Source: Lysobacterales bacterium UBA2790
GTDB lineage: Bacteria; Pseudomonadota; Gammaproteobacteria; Xanthomonadales; Xanthomonadaceae
Direction: 5' to 3'
Assembly (NCBI GenBank): GCA_002352135.1
Contig: DEHW01000009.1
Span: 1,744-24,008, forward strand
DNA length: 22,265 nt
The notes under the pieces are model-generated. The model worked only from the letters and a program-made list of their open reading frames with translations, was not told where the DNA came from and did not search any database. This document shows, piece by piece, positions 1 to 10,331 of the stretch (the first letter of the stretch is position 1; every line of letters begins with the position of its first letter). The position numbers and the translations under genes are program-made.

Positions 1-218
1 CGATGCTTGGCTTCGGCCTCCTGCACGTAGTTCTCGCCGAAGGCACGTTGGCCCAGCGCAAATAGCGCACGCATGGCCTCTGGACTCTGCAGCTTGCTGA
101 CGGCGAGCAGTTGTACGCGCCGATGGGGCGCAGCGGCATGGATGCGTTGTTGCAAAGTGCTCAGTCGCCAAGACAGTCCATCGCTTGTTGGATTGTCGCT
201 GTTCATCGCAATGCTCAT
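1..218 (-). CDS. yggS: YggS-family PLP-binding protein (N-terminal part)
   Basis: Only the first 72 codons lie in the window; the rest runs off the left edge. The reverse strand reads from an ATG at 218 and contains the segments VQLLAVSKLQ and ALGQRAFGENYVQEAEAKH, typical of the YggS/PROSC (PLPBP) family. The Lys in AVSK is the residue that binds pyridoxal 5'-phosphate in this family, which helps balance cellular PLP and amino-acid pools rather than catalysing a known reaction. A second in-frame ATG lies at 206, so the exact start is uncertain by four codons. The gene is divergent from pilT, and this yggS/pilT arrangement is common in proteobacteria. An AT-rich stretch near 229-237 between the two genes may hold promoters in both directions. 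Confidence 0.9.
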   Translation of the reverse strand, partial: MSIAMNSDNPTSDGLSWRLSTLQQRIHAAAPHRRVQLLAVSKLQSPEAMRALFALGQRAFGENYVQEAEAKH

Positions 219-305
219 GGAAAGCCGGATATATACTCGTGACGAAAGGGGTGGATTGCGGTGCAATGTGCGCCAGTCTAGTCAGACACACGGGAGATTG
301 CGTCA

Positions 306-1343
306 ATGGATATCGCAGAACTGTTGGCTTTTTCGGTCAAGAACAAAGCCTCTGACTTGCATCTCTCGGCGGGCTTGCCGCCGATGATCCGCGTCGACGG
401 CGATGTGCGTCGAATCAACATCCCCGCGCTGGATCACAAACAGGTGCACGCCTTGATCTACGACATCATGTCGGACAAGCAGCGGCGTGACTACGAAGAA
501 TTCTACGAGTGTGACTTCTCGTTCGAGATTCCGGGGCTGGCGCGTTTCCGCGTCAACGCCTTCAACCAGAACCGCGGTGCCGGTGCGGTGTTCCGTACCA
601 TTCCCTCCGAAGTGCTGACTCTGGAAGACCTGCACGCGCCAAAGATCTTCCGCGAACTGATCGAGCAGCCGCAGGGTTTGATTCTGGTGACCGGCCCGAC
701 GGGCTCGGGTAAATCCACCACGCTGGCGGCGATGGTCGACCACGTCAACAAGAACGAGTACGGCCACATCCTCACCGTCGAGGACCCGATCGAATTCGTG
801 CACACCTCCAACAAATGCCTGATCAATCAGCGCGAAGTGCATCGTGATACGCACGGGTTCACCGAAGCCTTGCGCTCGGCGCTGCGTGAAGACCCCGACT
901 ACATTCTGGTCGGCGAGTTGCGTGACCTGGAAACCATTCGTCTGGCGCTGACGGCGGCCGAAACCGGCCACTTGGTGTTCGGCACCTTGCACACCAGTTC
1001 GGCGGCCAAGACCATTGACCGCATCATCGACGTCTTCCCGGCGGGCGAAAAGCCGATGGTGCGCTCGATGTTGTCGGAGTCGCTGCGCGCGGTAATTTCG
1101 CAGTCGCTGCTGAAAAAGGTCGGTGGTGGTCGCGTGGCGGCACACGAGATCATGGTGGCCATTCCGGCCATCCGTAACCTGATCCGCGAGGACAAGGTGG
1201 CGCAGATGTATTCGGCAATCCAGACCGGGCAGACCTACGGCATGCAGACGCTCGATCAGTGCCTGCAGGATCTGGTCAAGCGTGGCCTGATCACCCGCAT
1301 CAATGCGCGTGAATATGCCAAGGACAAGCGCCTCTTCGAATAA
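306..1343 (+). CDS. pilT: Type IV pilus retraction ATPase PilT
   Basis: A hexameric cytoplasmic ATPase that depolymerises type IV pili and so powers twitching motility. The 345-aa product has the usual family length. Visible motifs are the Walker A loop GPTGSGKST (residues 130-138), the Asp box LTVEDPIEF (156-164), the Walker B region DYILVGELRD (about 198-207), the His box AETGHLVFGTLHT (218-230) and the PilT-specific AIRNLI motif (288-293) needed for retraction. The start is supported by GGGAG at 292-296, nine bases before the ATG. A TATACT element at 232-237 could be its -10 box, but no good -35 is visible. pilU follows after 60 bp, so the two are probably cotranscribed. Confidence 0.97.
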   Translation: MDIAELLAFSVKNKASDLHLSAGLPPMIRVDGDVRRINIPALDHKQVHALIYDIMSDKQRRDYEEFYECDFSFEIPGLARFRVNAFNQNRGAGAVFRTIPSEVLTLEDLHAPKIFRELIEQPQGLILVTGPTGSGKSTTLAAMVDHVNKNEYGHILTVEDPIEFVHTSNKCLINQREVHRDTHGFTEALRSALREDPDYILVGELRDLETIRLALTAAETGHLVFGTLHTSSAAKTIDRIIDVFPAGEKPMVRSMLSESLRAVISQSLLKKVGGGRVAAHEIMVAIPAIRNLIREDKVAQMYSAIQTGQTYGMQTLDQCLQDLVKRGLITRINAREYAKDKRLFE

Positions 1344-1403
1344 GCTGGGTGAGGTCGCCGACTCGTTTCGCCAGGCTCATTTCCTTTTTCAGGTCGCACG
1401 CCA

Positions 1404-2558
1404 ATGAATGCTCCCGCCGCCGGTAACAGCAGCATCGACTTCACCAGCTATCTCAAATTGATGGCCCACAAGAAGGCTTCGGACCTGTTCATCACGTCGG
1501 GCATGCCGCCGTCGATGAAACTGCATGGACGTCTGCAGCCGATCACCCAGACGCCACTGACACCGCAGCAGAGTCGCGATCTGGTGCTGAATGTGATGAC
1601 GCCCGGCCAGCGAGAGGAGTTTGAAAAAACCCACGAGTGCAACTTCGCCATCGGTGTGTCGGGCGTGGGGCGTTTCCGCGTGAGCTGCTTCTATCAGCGC
1701 AACCAGGTCGGCATGGTCTTGCGCCGCATCGAAACCAAGATCCCCACCATCGAAGAACTCAATCTGCCGCCGGTCTGCAAGACGCTGGCGATGACCAAGC
1801 GTGGCATCGTGGTTCTGGTGGGTGCGACGGGTACCGGTAAGTCGACCACGCTGGCAGCGATGATCGGCTATCGCAATCAGAATTCGTCCGGCCATATCAT
1901 CACCATCGAAGACCCGATCGAGTATGTGCACAAGCACGAGGGCTGCATCATTACCCAGCGTGAAGTCGGCATTGATACCGACAGCTGGGAAAACGCGCTG
2001 AAGAACACCCTGCGTCAGGCCCCCGACGTCATCATGATCGGCGAGGTGCGTACGCGCGAAGGCATGGACCACGCGATCGCGTTTGCCGAAACCGGACATC
2101 TGGTGCTGTGCACCTTGCACGCCAACAACGCCAACCAGGCGATGGATCGCATCATCAACTTCTTCCCCGAGGATCGGCGCAACCAGTTGCTGATGGACTT
2201 GTCACTCAACTTGAAGGGTGTGGTGGCGCAGCAGTTGATTCCAACCCCCGACGGCAAAGGCCGTCGTGTCGCGCTGGAAGTGTTGCTGGGGACGCCGTTG
2301 GTTCAGGACTACCTGCGCGAAGGCGAGATTCACAAGCTGAAGGAAGTCATGAAGGAGTCGACCAACCTTGGCATGAAAACCTTCGATCAGGCGCTGTTCG
2401 AGTTGTATCAAGCGGGCGAAATCTCCTACGAAGACGCACTGCGGCACGCTGACTCCACCAACGAAGTGCGCCTCAAGATCAAGCTGGCGCAGGGCGGCGA
2501 CGTGCACACGCTGGCGCAAGGCTTGGACGGTGTGGAGTTGTCTGACTCGCGTCGCTGA
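1404..2558 (+). CDS. pilU: PilT-dependent accessory retraction ATPase PilU
   Basis: A paralogue of PilT that helps pilus retraction under load and generally needs PilT to act. The 384-aa product contains the Walker A loop GATGTGKST (140-148), the Asp box ITIEDPIEY (166-174), the Walker B region DVIMIGEVR (208-216) and the His box AETGHLVLCTLHA (228-240). It differs from PilT in lacking AIRNLI, having LGTPLVQDYLREG at that place, and in its longer C-terminal tail after residue 350, as expected for PilU. The ribosome-binding site before the ATG is weak (AGG at about 1391-1393). Order and spacing make it the second gene of a pilT-pilU unit. Confidence 0.95.
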   Translation: MNAPAAGNSSIDFTSYLKLMAHKKASDLFITSGMPPSMKLHGRLQPITQTPLTPQQSRDLVLNVMTPGQREEFEKTHECNFAIGVSGVGRFRVSCFYQRNQVGMVLRRIETKIPTIEELNLPPVCKTLAMTKRGIVVLVGATGTGKSTTLAAMIGYRNQNSSGHIITIEDPIEYVHKHEGCIITQREVGIDTDSWENALKNTLRQAPDVIMIGEVRTREGMDHAIAFAETGHLVLCTLHANNANQAMDRIINFFPEDRRNQLLMDLSLNLKGVVAQQLIPTPDGKGRRVALEVLLGTPLVQDYLREGEIHKLKEVMKESTNLGMKTFDQALFELYQAGEISYEDALRHADSTNEVRLKIKLAQGGDVHTLAQGLDGVELSDSRR

Positions 2559-2587
2559 GAAAGTTTGTCCCGGCTATCGTTGCGCGG

Positions 2588-2616
2588 TTGACAGCGGTCT
2601 GCCGCGCGCCTAGTTT
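2588..2616 (+). promoter_or_regulatory. Candidate sigma-70 promoter for thrS
   Basis: A perfect TTGACA (2588-2593) is followed after 17 bases by TAGTTT (2611-2616), which matches only three of six -10 positions. It lies in the 243-bp gap between pilU and thrS and would give a leader of about 180 nt. A bulged hairpin at 2640-2663 (GATCGCCGT pairing with ACGGC-A-GATC) falls in that leader. In E. coli, thrS also has a long, translationally regulated leader, but no tRNA-Thr mimicry could be recognised here. Confidence 0.35.
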
Positions 2617-2801
2617 GGCTCCACCCACCCCAGACAGGTGATCGCCGTCGAACACGGCAGATCGAGTGTGCGACATGGCAACTACACGCTGCTGACGACT
2701 TGATTACACACCCTGCGGGCGGCAATCGCCTGCTGTCGTTCCTTGCTGCTGATCGCTGAAGCGCCGAACGACCTGTTCAGACACTCCAAGAGAAAAATCC
2801 C

Positions 2802-4709
2802 ATGCCTCAAATCACGCTACCCGATGGCAGCGTTCGCGGTTATGACGCCGCGCTGTCCGTTGCAGACGTTGCTTCCAGTATTGGCGCCGGGCTTGCCAAG
2901 GCGGCCTTGGCGGGCAAGGTCGACGGAAAGTTGGTCGACCTGAGTCATCGCATCGACAACGATGTCGCGCTTGAAATCGTCACCGAAAAGCATCCAGACG
3001 CGTTGGAGGTGCTGCGTCACTCGACTGCCCATCTGCTGGCGCAGGCGGTGCAGCGACTGTATCCCGGTGCGCAGGTCACGATTGGGCCAGTCGTCGATAA
3101 CGGCTTCTACTATGACTTTGCCTACGAGCGCCCCTTCACCCCGGACGATCTGCCGAAGATCGAAGCGGAAATGCAGAAGATCGTCAGTGAAAAACTGCCG
3201 TTGACGCGCAGCGTGAAGTCCCGCGACGACGCTGTGGCGTTCTTCCGTGGTCTGGGCGAGCACTACAAGGCCGAGATCATCGAATCGATTCCCGCCAACG
3301 AAGATCTGTCCTTGTACGCCCAAGGCGAGTTCACCGATCTGTGTCGTGGACCCCATGTGCCCAACACCGAAAAATTGCGTGCCTTCAAGCTGATGAAGGT
3401 CGCCGGTGCGTATTGGCGGGGTGACTCCAACAACGCGATGCTCTCGCGCATCTACGGTACGGCCTGGTTGAATGACAAGGACCTCAAGGCGTACCTCACG
3501 CAGTTGGAAGAGGCCGAAAAGCGCGATCACCGCAAGATCGGCAAGGCACTCGACCTGTTTCATCAGCAGGAAGAAGCTCCCGGTATGGTGTTCTGGCATC
3601 CGCGTGGCTGGAGTTTGTGGCAGACCGTGGAGCAGTACATGCGCGGGGTCTACAAGAAATCCGGCTATCAGGAAGTGCGTTGCCCGCAGATTCTCGACGT
3701 GTCGCTGTGGAAGAAATCCGGCCACTGGGACAACTACAAGGAAAACATGTTCTTCACCGAGTCCGAGAAGCGGACCTACGCGGTGAAACCCATGAACTGC
3801 CCCGGACATGTGCAGATTTTCAACTCGGGTTTGCACAGTTACCGCGACCTGCCGATCCGTTACGGCGAATTCGGCGGTTGCCACCGCAACGAACCCTCGG
3901 GTGCACTGCACGGCATCATGCGGGTGCGTGCCTTCACGCAGGACGATGGACATATCTTCTGCACCGAGAACCAGATCGAGTCCGAGGTGACCGCCTTCCA
4001 TCAACAGGCGATGAAGGTCTATAGCGACTTCGGCTTCGAAGATATCTCGCTGAAGATCGCGTTGCGGCCGGAGTCACGCTTGGGTGATGACGCCACCTGG
4101 GACAAGGCCGAGAACGCGTTGCGTGCGGCACTGGCACATTGTGGGGTGGCGTGGGAGGAACTGCCGGGCGAGGGCGCGTTTTATGGCCCCAAGATCGAGT
4201 ACCACATGCGCGACTCGATCGGACGCGGTTGGCAGGTCGGCACCATGCAGGTCGACTTCATGATGCCCGGTCGGCTGGGCGCGGAGTACGTGGATGAGAC
4301 CAGTGCCCGGCGCCATCCGGTGATGCTGCATCGAGCCATTGTCGGCTCCATGGAGCGCTTCCTGGGAATTCTCATCGAGCACCACGCGGGTTTGTTCCCG
4401 GTGTGGTTGGCGCCGGTGCAGGCCGTCGTGATGAACATCACCGATGCACAGGCCGATTACGCGCAGATGGTCACGCAAACCCTTGTCCAACAAGGCTTCC
4501 GAGTCGAGTCCGACTTGAGAAACGAAAAAATTGGTTATAAGATTCGCGAGCATACCCTGCAAAAAATCCCTTACCTGTTTGTCGTGGGCGACCGCGAGAA
4601 AGAAAACGGGTTGGTCGCAGTGCGTTCTCGTTCGGGCGAGGATCTCGGCAGTTTGCCGCTCGCTGCGCTTGTTGAGCGTCTGCATGCAGAGCATGGCCCG
4701 CTGGCTTGA
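2802..4709 (+). CDS. thrS: Threonyl-tRNA synthetase
   Basis: A cytoplasmic class II aminoacyl-tRNA synthetase that charges tRNA-Thr and edits Ser-tRNA-Thr. The 635-aa product has the full bacterial architecture: an N-terminal TGS domain (about 1-62), an editing domain with the HSTAH motif (73-77) and CRGPH (181-185), a catalytic core (about 245-535) and a C-terminal anticodon-binding domain (about 536-635). The three zinc ligands of the active site are present as C333 in MNCPGH, H384 in DDGH and H510 in PVMLH, almost the same positions as in E. coli (334, 385, 511). The Shine-Dalgarno is poor (an A-rich AGAGAAAAA stretch before the ATG). It heads the block thrS-infC-rpmI-rplT-pheST-ihfA, with infC 38 bp downstream. 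Confidence 0.98.
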   Translation: MPQITLPDGSVRGYDAALSVADVASSIGAGLAKAALAGKVDGKLVDLSHRIDNDVALEIVTEKHPDALEVLRHSTAHLLAQAVQRLYPGAQVTIGPVVDNGFYYDFAYERPFTPDDLPKIEAEMQKIVSEKLPLTRSVKSRDDAVAFFRGLGEHYKAEIIESIPANEDLSLYAQGEFTDLCRGPHVPNTEKLRAFKLMKVAGAYWRGDSNNAMLSRIYGTAWLNDKDLKAYLTQLEEAEKRDHRKIGKALDLFHQQEEAPGMVFWHPRGWSLWQTVEQYMRGVYKKSGYQEVRCPQILDVSLWKKSGHWDNYKENMFFTESEKRTYAVKPMNCPGHVQIFNSGLHSYRDLPIRYGEFGGCHRNEPSGALHGIMRVRAFTQDDGHIFCTENQIESEVTAFHQQAMKVYSDFGFEDISLKIALRPESRLGDDATWDKAENALRAALAHCGVAWEELPGEGAFYGPKIEYHMRDSIGRGWQVGTMQVDFMMPGRLGAEYVDETSARRHPVMLHRAIVGSMERFLGILIEHHAGLFPVWLAPVQAVVMNITDAQADYAQMVTQTLVQQGFRVESDLRNEKIGYKIREHTLQKIPYLFVVGDREKENGLVAVRSRSGEDLGSLPLAALVERLHAEHGPLA

Positions 4710-4735
4710 TGTCAGTCGGATCAGTGACATAGAAC

Positions 4736-4750
4736 GGAGAGACGCGAATC
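4736..4750 (+). promoter_or_regulatory. Shine-Dalgarno and ATC initiation codon of infC
   Basis: GGAGAG (4736-4741) lies six bases before an ATC codon at 4748. An in-frame TAG at 4730-4732 closes the frame upstream, and no ATG, GTG or TTG occurs in frame until GTG at 4790. ATC is therefore the only start that pairs a good ribosome-binding site with the conserved IF-3 N-terminus. Rare start codons on infC are known to let IF-3 repress its own translation through start-codon proofreading. Confidence 0.8.
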
Positions 4751-5266
4751 AATACTGAAAAGCAGAACCGCAAGAACCACGAAATCCGCGTGCCGCGTGT
4801 GCGTGTGATTGGTGCGGAAGGTGAAAACGTTGGCGTGTTGACGCGCGATGAAGCCCTGAAGATGGCAATGGACCTGGAGCTGGATCTGGTCGAGATCCAA
4901 CCCAACGTCGACCCGCCGGTCTGCCGCATCATGGATTTCGGCAAGTTTCGCTTCGAGCAACAGAAGAAGGCCAACGCTGCGAAGAAAAAGCAGAAGCAGG
5001 TCGAAATCAAGGAGCTCAAGTTCCGCCCCACCACTGATGTGGGCGACTACGCGATCAAGCTGCGCAACCTCAAACGCTTCCTTGAGGAAGGCGACAAGGT
5101 CAAGGTCAACATCCGCTTCAAGGGGCGCGAAATGGCGCATCAGGAGCTGGGTTTGGCGATGGCGCAGAAGCTGGAAGCGGACTTGGGTGACGAAGTCGTC
5201 ATTGAGCAGCGCGCGCGCTTGGAAGGGCGCCAGATGGTCATGATGATCGCGCCGAAGAAGAAATAG
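4748..5266 (+). CDS. infC: Translation initiation factor IF-3 (ATC start)
   Basis: IF-3 binds the 30S subunit, prevents premature 50S joining and checks start-codon/initiator tRNA pairing. From the ATC at 4748 the product is 172 aa, close to the family's usual 170-180. The N-terminal domain includes QNRKNHEIRVPRVRVIGAEG and DLVEIQPNVDPPVCRIMDFG. A Lys-rich linker follows (QQKKANAAKKKQKQVEIKE), then the C-terminal domain with KFRPTTDVGDY, RFLEEGDKVKV, RFKGREMAHQELG and the terminal EGRQMVMMIAPKKK. Starting at the later GTG (4790) would delete the conserved NRKNHEIR block and leave no ribosome-binding site, so the ATC start is preferred. It lies between thrS and rpmI, as in many gammaproteobacteria. 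Confidence 0.96.
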   Translation: MNTEKQNRKNHEIRVPRVRVIGAEGENVGVLTRDEALKMAMDLELDLVEIQPNVDPPVCRIMDFGKFRFEQQKKANAAKKKQKQVEIKELKFRPTTDVGDYAIKLRNLKRFLEEGDKVKVNIRFKGREMAHQELGLAMAQKLEADLGDEVVIEQRARLEGRQMVMMIAPKKK

Positions 5267-5530
5267 GCGGCAGTCTCTGTTTTTTGTAACAAGTCCGATG
5301 GCAGGTGTTTCGGCATTCGCCATCGGAACGTGACGGTTTTGCCGGTTCGGAAAATCGTGTTTCGGTGATCTGCGGATGGTTTGGCAGATGCCACGCAGCG
5401 GCAGGTTCGTTGCGTCCAGTTGCGATGGCGGCAGTGATGTCGAAATCGCCTCAACAAGCCGGAATGCGCCCCTCAAGTGTGGTTCGCCACCGCGTATTCC
5501 TGTGACATAAACCTTATGTGAGTCCATCCC
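5267..5530 (+). promoter_or_regulatory. infC-rpmI leader, probable L20-controlled region
   Basis: No gene is seen in this 264-bp gap. It contains a perfect 9-bp stem (TCCGATGGC 5294-5302 with GCCATCGGA 5319-5327, 16-nt loop) and a 6-bp inverted repeat ACATAA/TTATGT (5505-5510/5514-5519) just before the weak rpmI ribosome-binding region. GGATGG at 5374-5379 is also complementary to CCATCC at 5524-5529, directly before the rpmI ATG. In E. coli, ribosomal protein L20 represses rpmI-rplT by binding an infC-rpmI leader that forms a long-range pseudoknot. The position fits, but the fold here is inferred and not matched to a known L20 leader. Confidence 0.4.
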
Positions 5531-5728
5531 ATGCCCAAGATGAAAACTAATCGGGCCGCGGCGAAGCGCTTCCGGAAAACAGCCTCCGGCAAGTTCAAGT
5601 GCGGTCACGCGTTCAAGAGCCACATCCTGACCAAGAAGTCGACCAAGCGTAAGCGCGTCCTTCGCGGTGCCAACCACGTACGTGCTGAAGACGCCGGTCG
5701 CGTCCAACGCATGCTGCCTTACCTGTAA
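5531..5728 (+). CDS. rpmI: 50S ribosomal protein L35
   Basis: A small basic protein of the large ribosomal subunit, 65 aa, the normal length. It begins [20 protein letters not shown] and contains [17 protein letters not shown] and [12 protein letters not shown], all characteristic of L35. The upstream Shine-Dalgarno is weak (GTGAG around 5518-5522), consistent with translational control of rpmI through its leader. rplT begins 14 bp after its stop, so translational coupling is likely. Confidence 0.98.
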   Translation: MPKMKTNRAAAKRFRKTASGKFKCGHAFKSHILTKKSTKRKRVLRGANHVRAEDAGRVQRMLPYL

Positions 5729-5742
5729 GGAGGAAAGCAGTC

Positions 5743-6102
5743 ATGGCACGAGTCAAACGTGGTGTTACCGCCCGTCGTCGACACAAGTCGATCATTGCCC
5801 GCGCGAAGGGTTACTACAACGCCCGCCGCAAGGTCTTCCGCGTCGTCAAGCAGGCCGTTACCAAGGCGGGTCAGTACGCCTACATCGGCCGCAAGCAGCG
5901 CAAACGTCAGTTCCGCGCCCTGTGGATTGTCCGAATCAACGCCGCTGCGCGTCAGTTCGGCTTGTCCTACAGCCGCATGATCAACGGCTTGAGCAAGGCG
6001 AATATCAGTCTGGATCGCAAGGTTCTGGCCGATATCGCTGTGCACGACATCGCTGCTTTCGGTGCATTGGCCGAGAAGGCGAAGGCTGCCCTGGCCGCCT
6101 GA
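5743..6102 (+). CDS. rplT: 50S ribosomal protein L20
   Basis: An early-assembly 23S rRNA-binding protein, 119 aa, the usual length. It begins [19 protein letters not shown] and contains [37 protein letters not shown] and [15 protein letters not shown], matching L20 throughout. The basic, extended N-terminus followed by a helical C-terminal domain (about 60-119) is typical. A strong ribosome-binding site, AAGGAGG, overlaps the rpmI stop region. In E. coli, L20 is also the autogenous repressor of the rpmI-rplT pair, which makes the leader before rpmI interesting. Confidence 0.98.
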   Translation: MARVKRGVTARRRHKSIIARAKGYYNARRKVFRVVKQAVTKAGQYAYIGRKQRKRQFRALWIVRINAAARQFGLSYSRMINGLSKANISLDRKVLADIAVHDIAAFGALAEKAKAALAA

Positions 6103-6149
6103 GTTGCGATGCGACTGATCAATCGTCAGCAAGAACGACGATGAAGTTT

Positions 6150-6183
6150 GCATGTGGGGAAGGGCGAGCTCTTCCCCACATGC
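6150..6183 (+). terminator. Strong hairpin between rplT and pheS (terminator or attenuator)
   Basis: A perfect 13-bp stem (GCATGTGGGGAAG 6150-6162 with CTTCCCCACATGC 6171-6183) encloses an 8-nt loop, with a further G·U and G-C pair possible inside. It is followed only by GTTTCTGG, a short U-tract, so termination may be partial. It lies 48 bp after the rplT stop and 86 bp before the chosen pheS start, where E. coli has the pheM attenuator. It probably reduces read-through from the ribosomal-protein genes into pheST. Confidence 0.6.
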
Positions 6184-6211
6184 GTTTCTGGACTCCCCTG
6201 ATGCGCGTTGA

Positions 6212-7264
<1,053 letters not shown>

Positions 7265-7273
7265 GGTCTTGTC

Positions 7274-9655
7274 ATGAAATTCCCGGAATCCTGGCTGCGC
7301 GCGCATGTCGAGGTGTCAGCCACCACGGCCGAGTTGGAACACCGCCTGACCATGATTGGTCTTGAAGTCGAGGGCGTCGAGTACCTCGGCGCGGGACTGG
7401 ATGGCGTTGTTGTGGCGGAGATCTTGCGTTGCGAGCGTCATCCCGAAGCCGATCGGTTGCAGGTTTGCGCGGTGTCTGTCGCGGCGGGCAAGACCGTCCA
7501 GATCGTTTGCGGTGCGCCAAACGCCCGCGCAGGCTTGAAAGCGCCCCTGGCAACGGTGGGTGCGGTCTTGCCGGGTGGGATGCAAATCAAGCCAGCGAAG
7601 CTGCGTGGCGTCGATTCGCAGGGCATGTTGTGTTCGGCCAAAGAGCTGGGCATCGATGCCGACGCGTCGGGTCTGCTTGAACTGCCTGACGATGCCGTGG
7701 TGGGGCAAGCAATCACCACCCATCTGAACTTGCCGGAGGCGATCATCGAGCTGGGCCTGACGCCGAATCGCGGTGATTGCTTCAGTCTGCGTGGTATCGC
7801 GTTCGACGTTGCTGCGGCCTTTGGCGCACGTGCCAAGCCCTTCAATGTTGAGCCTGCGGTGAGCCATTCTGATGTGGCCACACCCAAGGTGCGTCTGGAA
7901 GCCGGGCGTGATTGTCCACGCTATTGCGGGCGTGCCATCGAAGGACTGGACGCGAATGCGCCCACCCCGAGTTGGATGCGTCAGCGCCTACAGCGCAGTG
8001 GCCTGCGCCCGATCAGCCTGCTGGTCGATGTCACCAACTACGTGATGCTTGAGCTTGGGCAGCCGATGCACGCCTTTGATCGCGACAGCGTTCGTGGCGA
8101 CATCGTGGTGCGACGTTCGGCAGGCAATGAATGCCTCAGTTTGCTGGATGCGCGGGAAGTCACGGTCGGTGCCGAGTACCTGTTGATTGCCGATGATGTT
8201 GGCCCGTTGGCCTTGGCCGGGGTCATGGGTGGCTTGCACAGCCGAATCACCGACGCGACCGCTGCGGTATTTCTGGAAAGTGCGCACTTTGCGCCCGACG
8301 CGATTATCGGACGGGCCCGCAATCTGGGCATGCATACCGATGCGTCGCACCGCTTCGAGCGTGGCGTCGATCCGGAACTGCCGCGCACAGCGATCGAGTA
8401 TGCGACCCGGTTGATCATTGACATAGCAGGCGGTCGAGCCGGTCCGATCGTCGAGGCGGTGCTACCCGATCAGTTGCCGGTGCGACACGCGGTGACCTTG
8501 CGACGGGCGCGGTTGGCTCGTTTGCTCGGTGTGAAAATCGAGGATGACGAAGTCCTCCGTGTGCTCAATGCATTGGACATGCAGGTCGAGGAGACGCCAG
8601 ATGGCTGGGTGGTCACGCCGCCAACGCGTCGCTTTGACATCGCGATCGAGGAGGACTTGATCGAGGAAGTCGCCCGCATCCATGGTTACGAACGCATTCC
8701 CCAACTCGCGCCGAGTGGTCAATTGGTGCTGGCGCCGGAGACCGAGTCGATGGTCTCGGATCGGGCATTGCGCGATCAGCTCGCATCGCGTGGCTACTCC
8801 GAAGCGATCAATTTTGCCTTTGTGGACGGCAGTCTGCTGAACACATGGGGTTTGCAGGGGGACGCCATTGCGCTGGCCAATCCGCTTTCCGCCGAGTTGG
8901 GCGTGATGCGGACCAGTCTGCTCCCGGGTTTGGTCGAGAGTGTGAAGCGCAATCTTGCGCGTCAGGAATCGCGGCCAAGACTGTTCGAGTTGGGGCGCGT
9001 ATTCCAGCGTGGCACGGAGGGACCCATTGAGTCCCTGCGAATCGCCGCTGTGGCGGTTGGCAATGTGGCGGCGGAACAATGGTCGCAGAACAAACGGGCC
9101 ATCGATTTCTACGATCTGAAGGGCGATATCGAATCGCTGCTGGCGCTGACGGCGGATGGCGATTCCGTGCGTTTCGTGCCGACCCAAGCGGATTGGCTGC
9201 ACCCCGGACGCAGTGCCGACCTGTGGCGCGACGACGTCTGTATCGGTCATCTTGGCATTCTTCATCCGCGGCTGACACGAAACCTGGATATCGATCAGGA
9301 TGTAGCGGTTTTCGAGGCCGATATTCATTTGCTAGCTCGCCGGACTGTTCCAAAGGCGCGGTCCGTCTCGCGCTTTCCTGCCGTTCGTCGGGATATTTCC
9401 GTACTCGTCGGCGCGCAACATCCATGGTCAGCGCTCCAGTCTGCGATCCGCCAATGTCTGGGAGCCCGTCTGGTCGCGGTCTCCGTGTTCGATCAGTATC
9501 AGGGACCAGGCGTAGAAGCGGGATTCAGAAGTCTCGCTATGGGCTTGATTCTGCAGGACGTTTCCCGCACCCTTACGGATCAGGATGCAGACCAGGCGGT
9601 GGCTGATGTGCTTGCCACCCTGAATCATGAATTCGGCGCCAAGCTCAGGGGGTGA
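7274..9655 (+). CDS. pheT: Phenylalanyl-tRNA synthetase beta subunit
   Basis: Partner of PheS; it carries the editing site and binds tRNA. The 793-aa product is the normal bacterial length (795 in E. coli). Domains in order are an OB-fold tRNA-binding module (about 39-150, with [15 protein letters not shown] and [18 protein letters not shown]), the B3/B4 editing region (about 210-380, with [20 protein letters not shown]), the B5 domain (about 400-475, with [16 protein letters not shown]), the inactive catalytic-like domain and a C-terminal FDX-ACB anticodon-binding domain (about 698-793, starting near [14 protein letters not shown]). A GAGGT ribosome-binding site precedes the ATG. It follows pheS closely and ends one base before ihfA. 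Confidence 0.98.
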   Translation: MKFPESWLRAHVEVSATTAELEHRLTMIGLEVEGVEYLGAGLDGVVVAEILRCERHPEADRLQVCAVSVAAGKTVQIVCGAPNARAGLKAPLATVGAVLPGGMQIKPAKLRGVDSQGMLCSAKELGIDADASGLLELPDDAVVGQAITTHLNLPEAIIELGLTPNRGDCFSLRGIAFDVAAAFGARAKPFNVEPAVSHSDVATPKVRLEAGRDCPRYCGRAIEGLDANAPTPSWMRQRLQRSGLRPISLLVDVTNYVMLELGQPMHAFDRDSVRGDIVVRRSAGNECLSLLDAREVTVGAEYLLIADDVGPLALAGVMGGLHSRITDATAAVFLESAHFAPDAIIGRARNLGMHTDASHRFERGVDPELPRTAIEYATRLIIDIAGGRAGPIVEAVLPDQLPVRHAVTLRRARLARLLGVKIEDDEVLRVLNALDMQVEETPDGWVVTPPTRRFDIAIEEDLIEEVARIHGYERIPQLAPSGQLVLAPETESMVSDRALRDQLASRGYSEAINFAFVDGSLLNTWGLQGDAIALANPLSAELGVMRTSLLPGLVESVKRNLARQESRPRLFELGRVFQRGTEGPIESLRIAAVAVGNVAAEQWSQNKRAIDFYDLKGDIESLLALTADGDSVRFVPTQADWLHPGRSADLWRDDVCIGHLGILHPRLTRNLDIDQDVAVFEADIHLLARRTVPKARSVSRFPAVRRDISVLVGAQHPWSALQSAIRQCLGARLVAVSVFDQYQGPGVEAGFRSLAMGLILQDVSRTLTDQDADQAVADVLATLNHEFGAKLRG

Positions 9656-9656
9656 C

Positions 9657-9956
9657 ATGGCACTGACCAAGGCTGAAATGGCAGAGCGTTTGTTTGACGA
9701 TGTCGGTCTTAACAAACGTGAAGCGAAAGAGTTTGTCGATGCTTTTTTTGATGCGCTGAGTCTGACGCTCGAAAAGGGGCAGCAGGTCAAGCTGTCGGGC
9801 TTTGGCAATTTCGATTTGCGACGCAAGAATCAACGCCCGGGCCGCAATCCGAAGACCGGTGAAGAAATACCGATTTCGGCACGCACTGTGGTTACTTTCC
9901 GTCCGGGTCAAAAACTCAAGGAGCGCGTAGAAGCCTATGTTGGACCAGGGCAGTAA
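9657..9956 (+). CDS. ihfA: Integration host factor alpha subunit
   Basis: The alpha subunit of IHF, a heterodimeric nucleoid protein that bends DNA sharply and assists transcription, replication and recombination. The 99-aa product has the same length as in E. coli and begins [20 protein letters not shown]. The DNA-binding arm carries [19 protein letters not shown] and the end reads [16 protein letters not shown] longer frame from 9627 would overlap pheT by 29 bp. The ATG at 9657 is preferred because of its match to the family and the GGGGG ribosome-binding site inside the pheT end. pheST-ihfA is a standard gammaproteobacterial arrangement. Confidence 0.97.
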   Translation: MALTKAEMAERLFDDVGLNKREAKEFVDAFFDALSLTLEKGQQVKLSGFGNFDLRRKNQRPGRNPKTGEEIPISARTVVTFRPGQKLKERVEAYVGPGQ

Positions 9957-10293
9957 CGCCGAGCTCCCGCCGATTCCGGCCAAGCGCTACTTCACCATTG
10001 GTGAAGTCAGTGAGCTATGTCAGGTCAAACCGCATGTTTTGCGTTACTGGGAGACCGAGTTTGACGGCCTCAATCCCGTCAAGCGACGCGGTAATCGACG
10101 CTATTACCAGCGTCATGATGTGTTGACCATCCGGCAGATTCGTGGGCTGCTTTACGATGAAGGCTTCACCATCACCGGGGCTCGCCAGCGTTTGCAGGGC
10201 GAGCACGGTAAGCAGGCCGCAGGCCTTTCGGCGCAGGTCATCAAGCAAGTCCGGCTGGAACTTGAAGACATTCTGCAACTGCTGAAGCGTTGA
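9937..10293 (+). CDS. MerR-family transcriptional regulator
   Basis: A 118-aa protein with a MerR-type winged helix-turn-helix at about 17-85: [24 protein letters not shown], then [19 protein letters not shown] and the basic recognition region. The C-terminal part (about 100-118) is a short coiled-coil-like helix, and no Cys-rich metal site or ligand domain is seen. This fits the small MerR proteins often found immediately after ihfA in gammaproteobacteria; the effector and targets are unknown. Its start overlaps the last 20 bases of ihfA in another frame, so it is probably cotranscribed and translationally coupled. Confidence 0.92.
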   Translation: MLDQGSNAELPPIPAKRYFTIGEVSELCQVKPHVLRYWETEFDGLNPVKRRGNRRYYQRHDVLTIRQIRGLLYDEGFTITGARQRLQGEHGKQAAGLSAQVIKQVRLELEDILQLLKR

Positions 10294-10331
10294 GATCGCG
10301 GTTGCGCGTTGGACTGATCAATGTCGATGAG

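Noticed and set aside
303..1145. Long open frame of 280 codons antisense to pilT
   Set aside because: It is the mirror of a certain gene in high-GC DNA, with an Arg/His/Val-rich composition and no family resemblance.
2817..4004. Open frame of 395 codons antisense to thrS
   Set aside because: thrS is unambiguous here; the antisense frame has no motif and no ribosome-binding site I could find.
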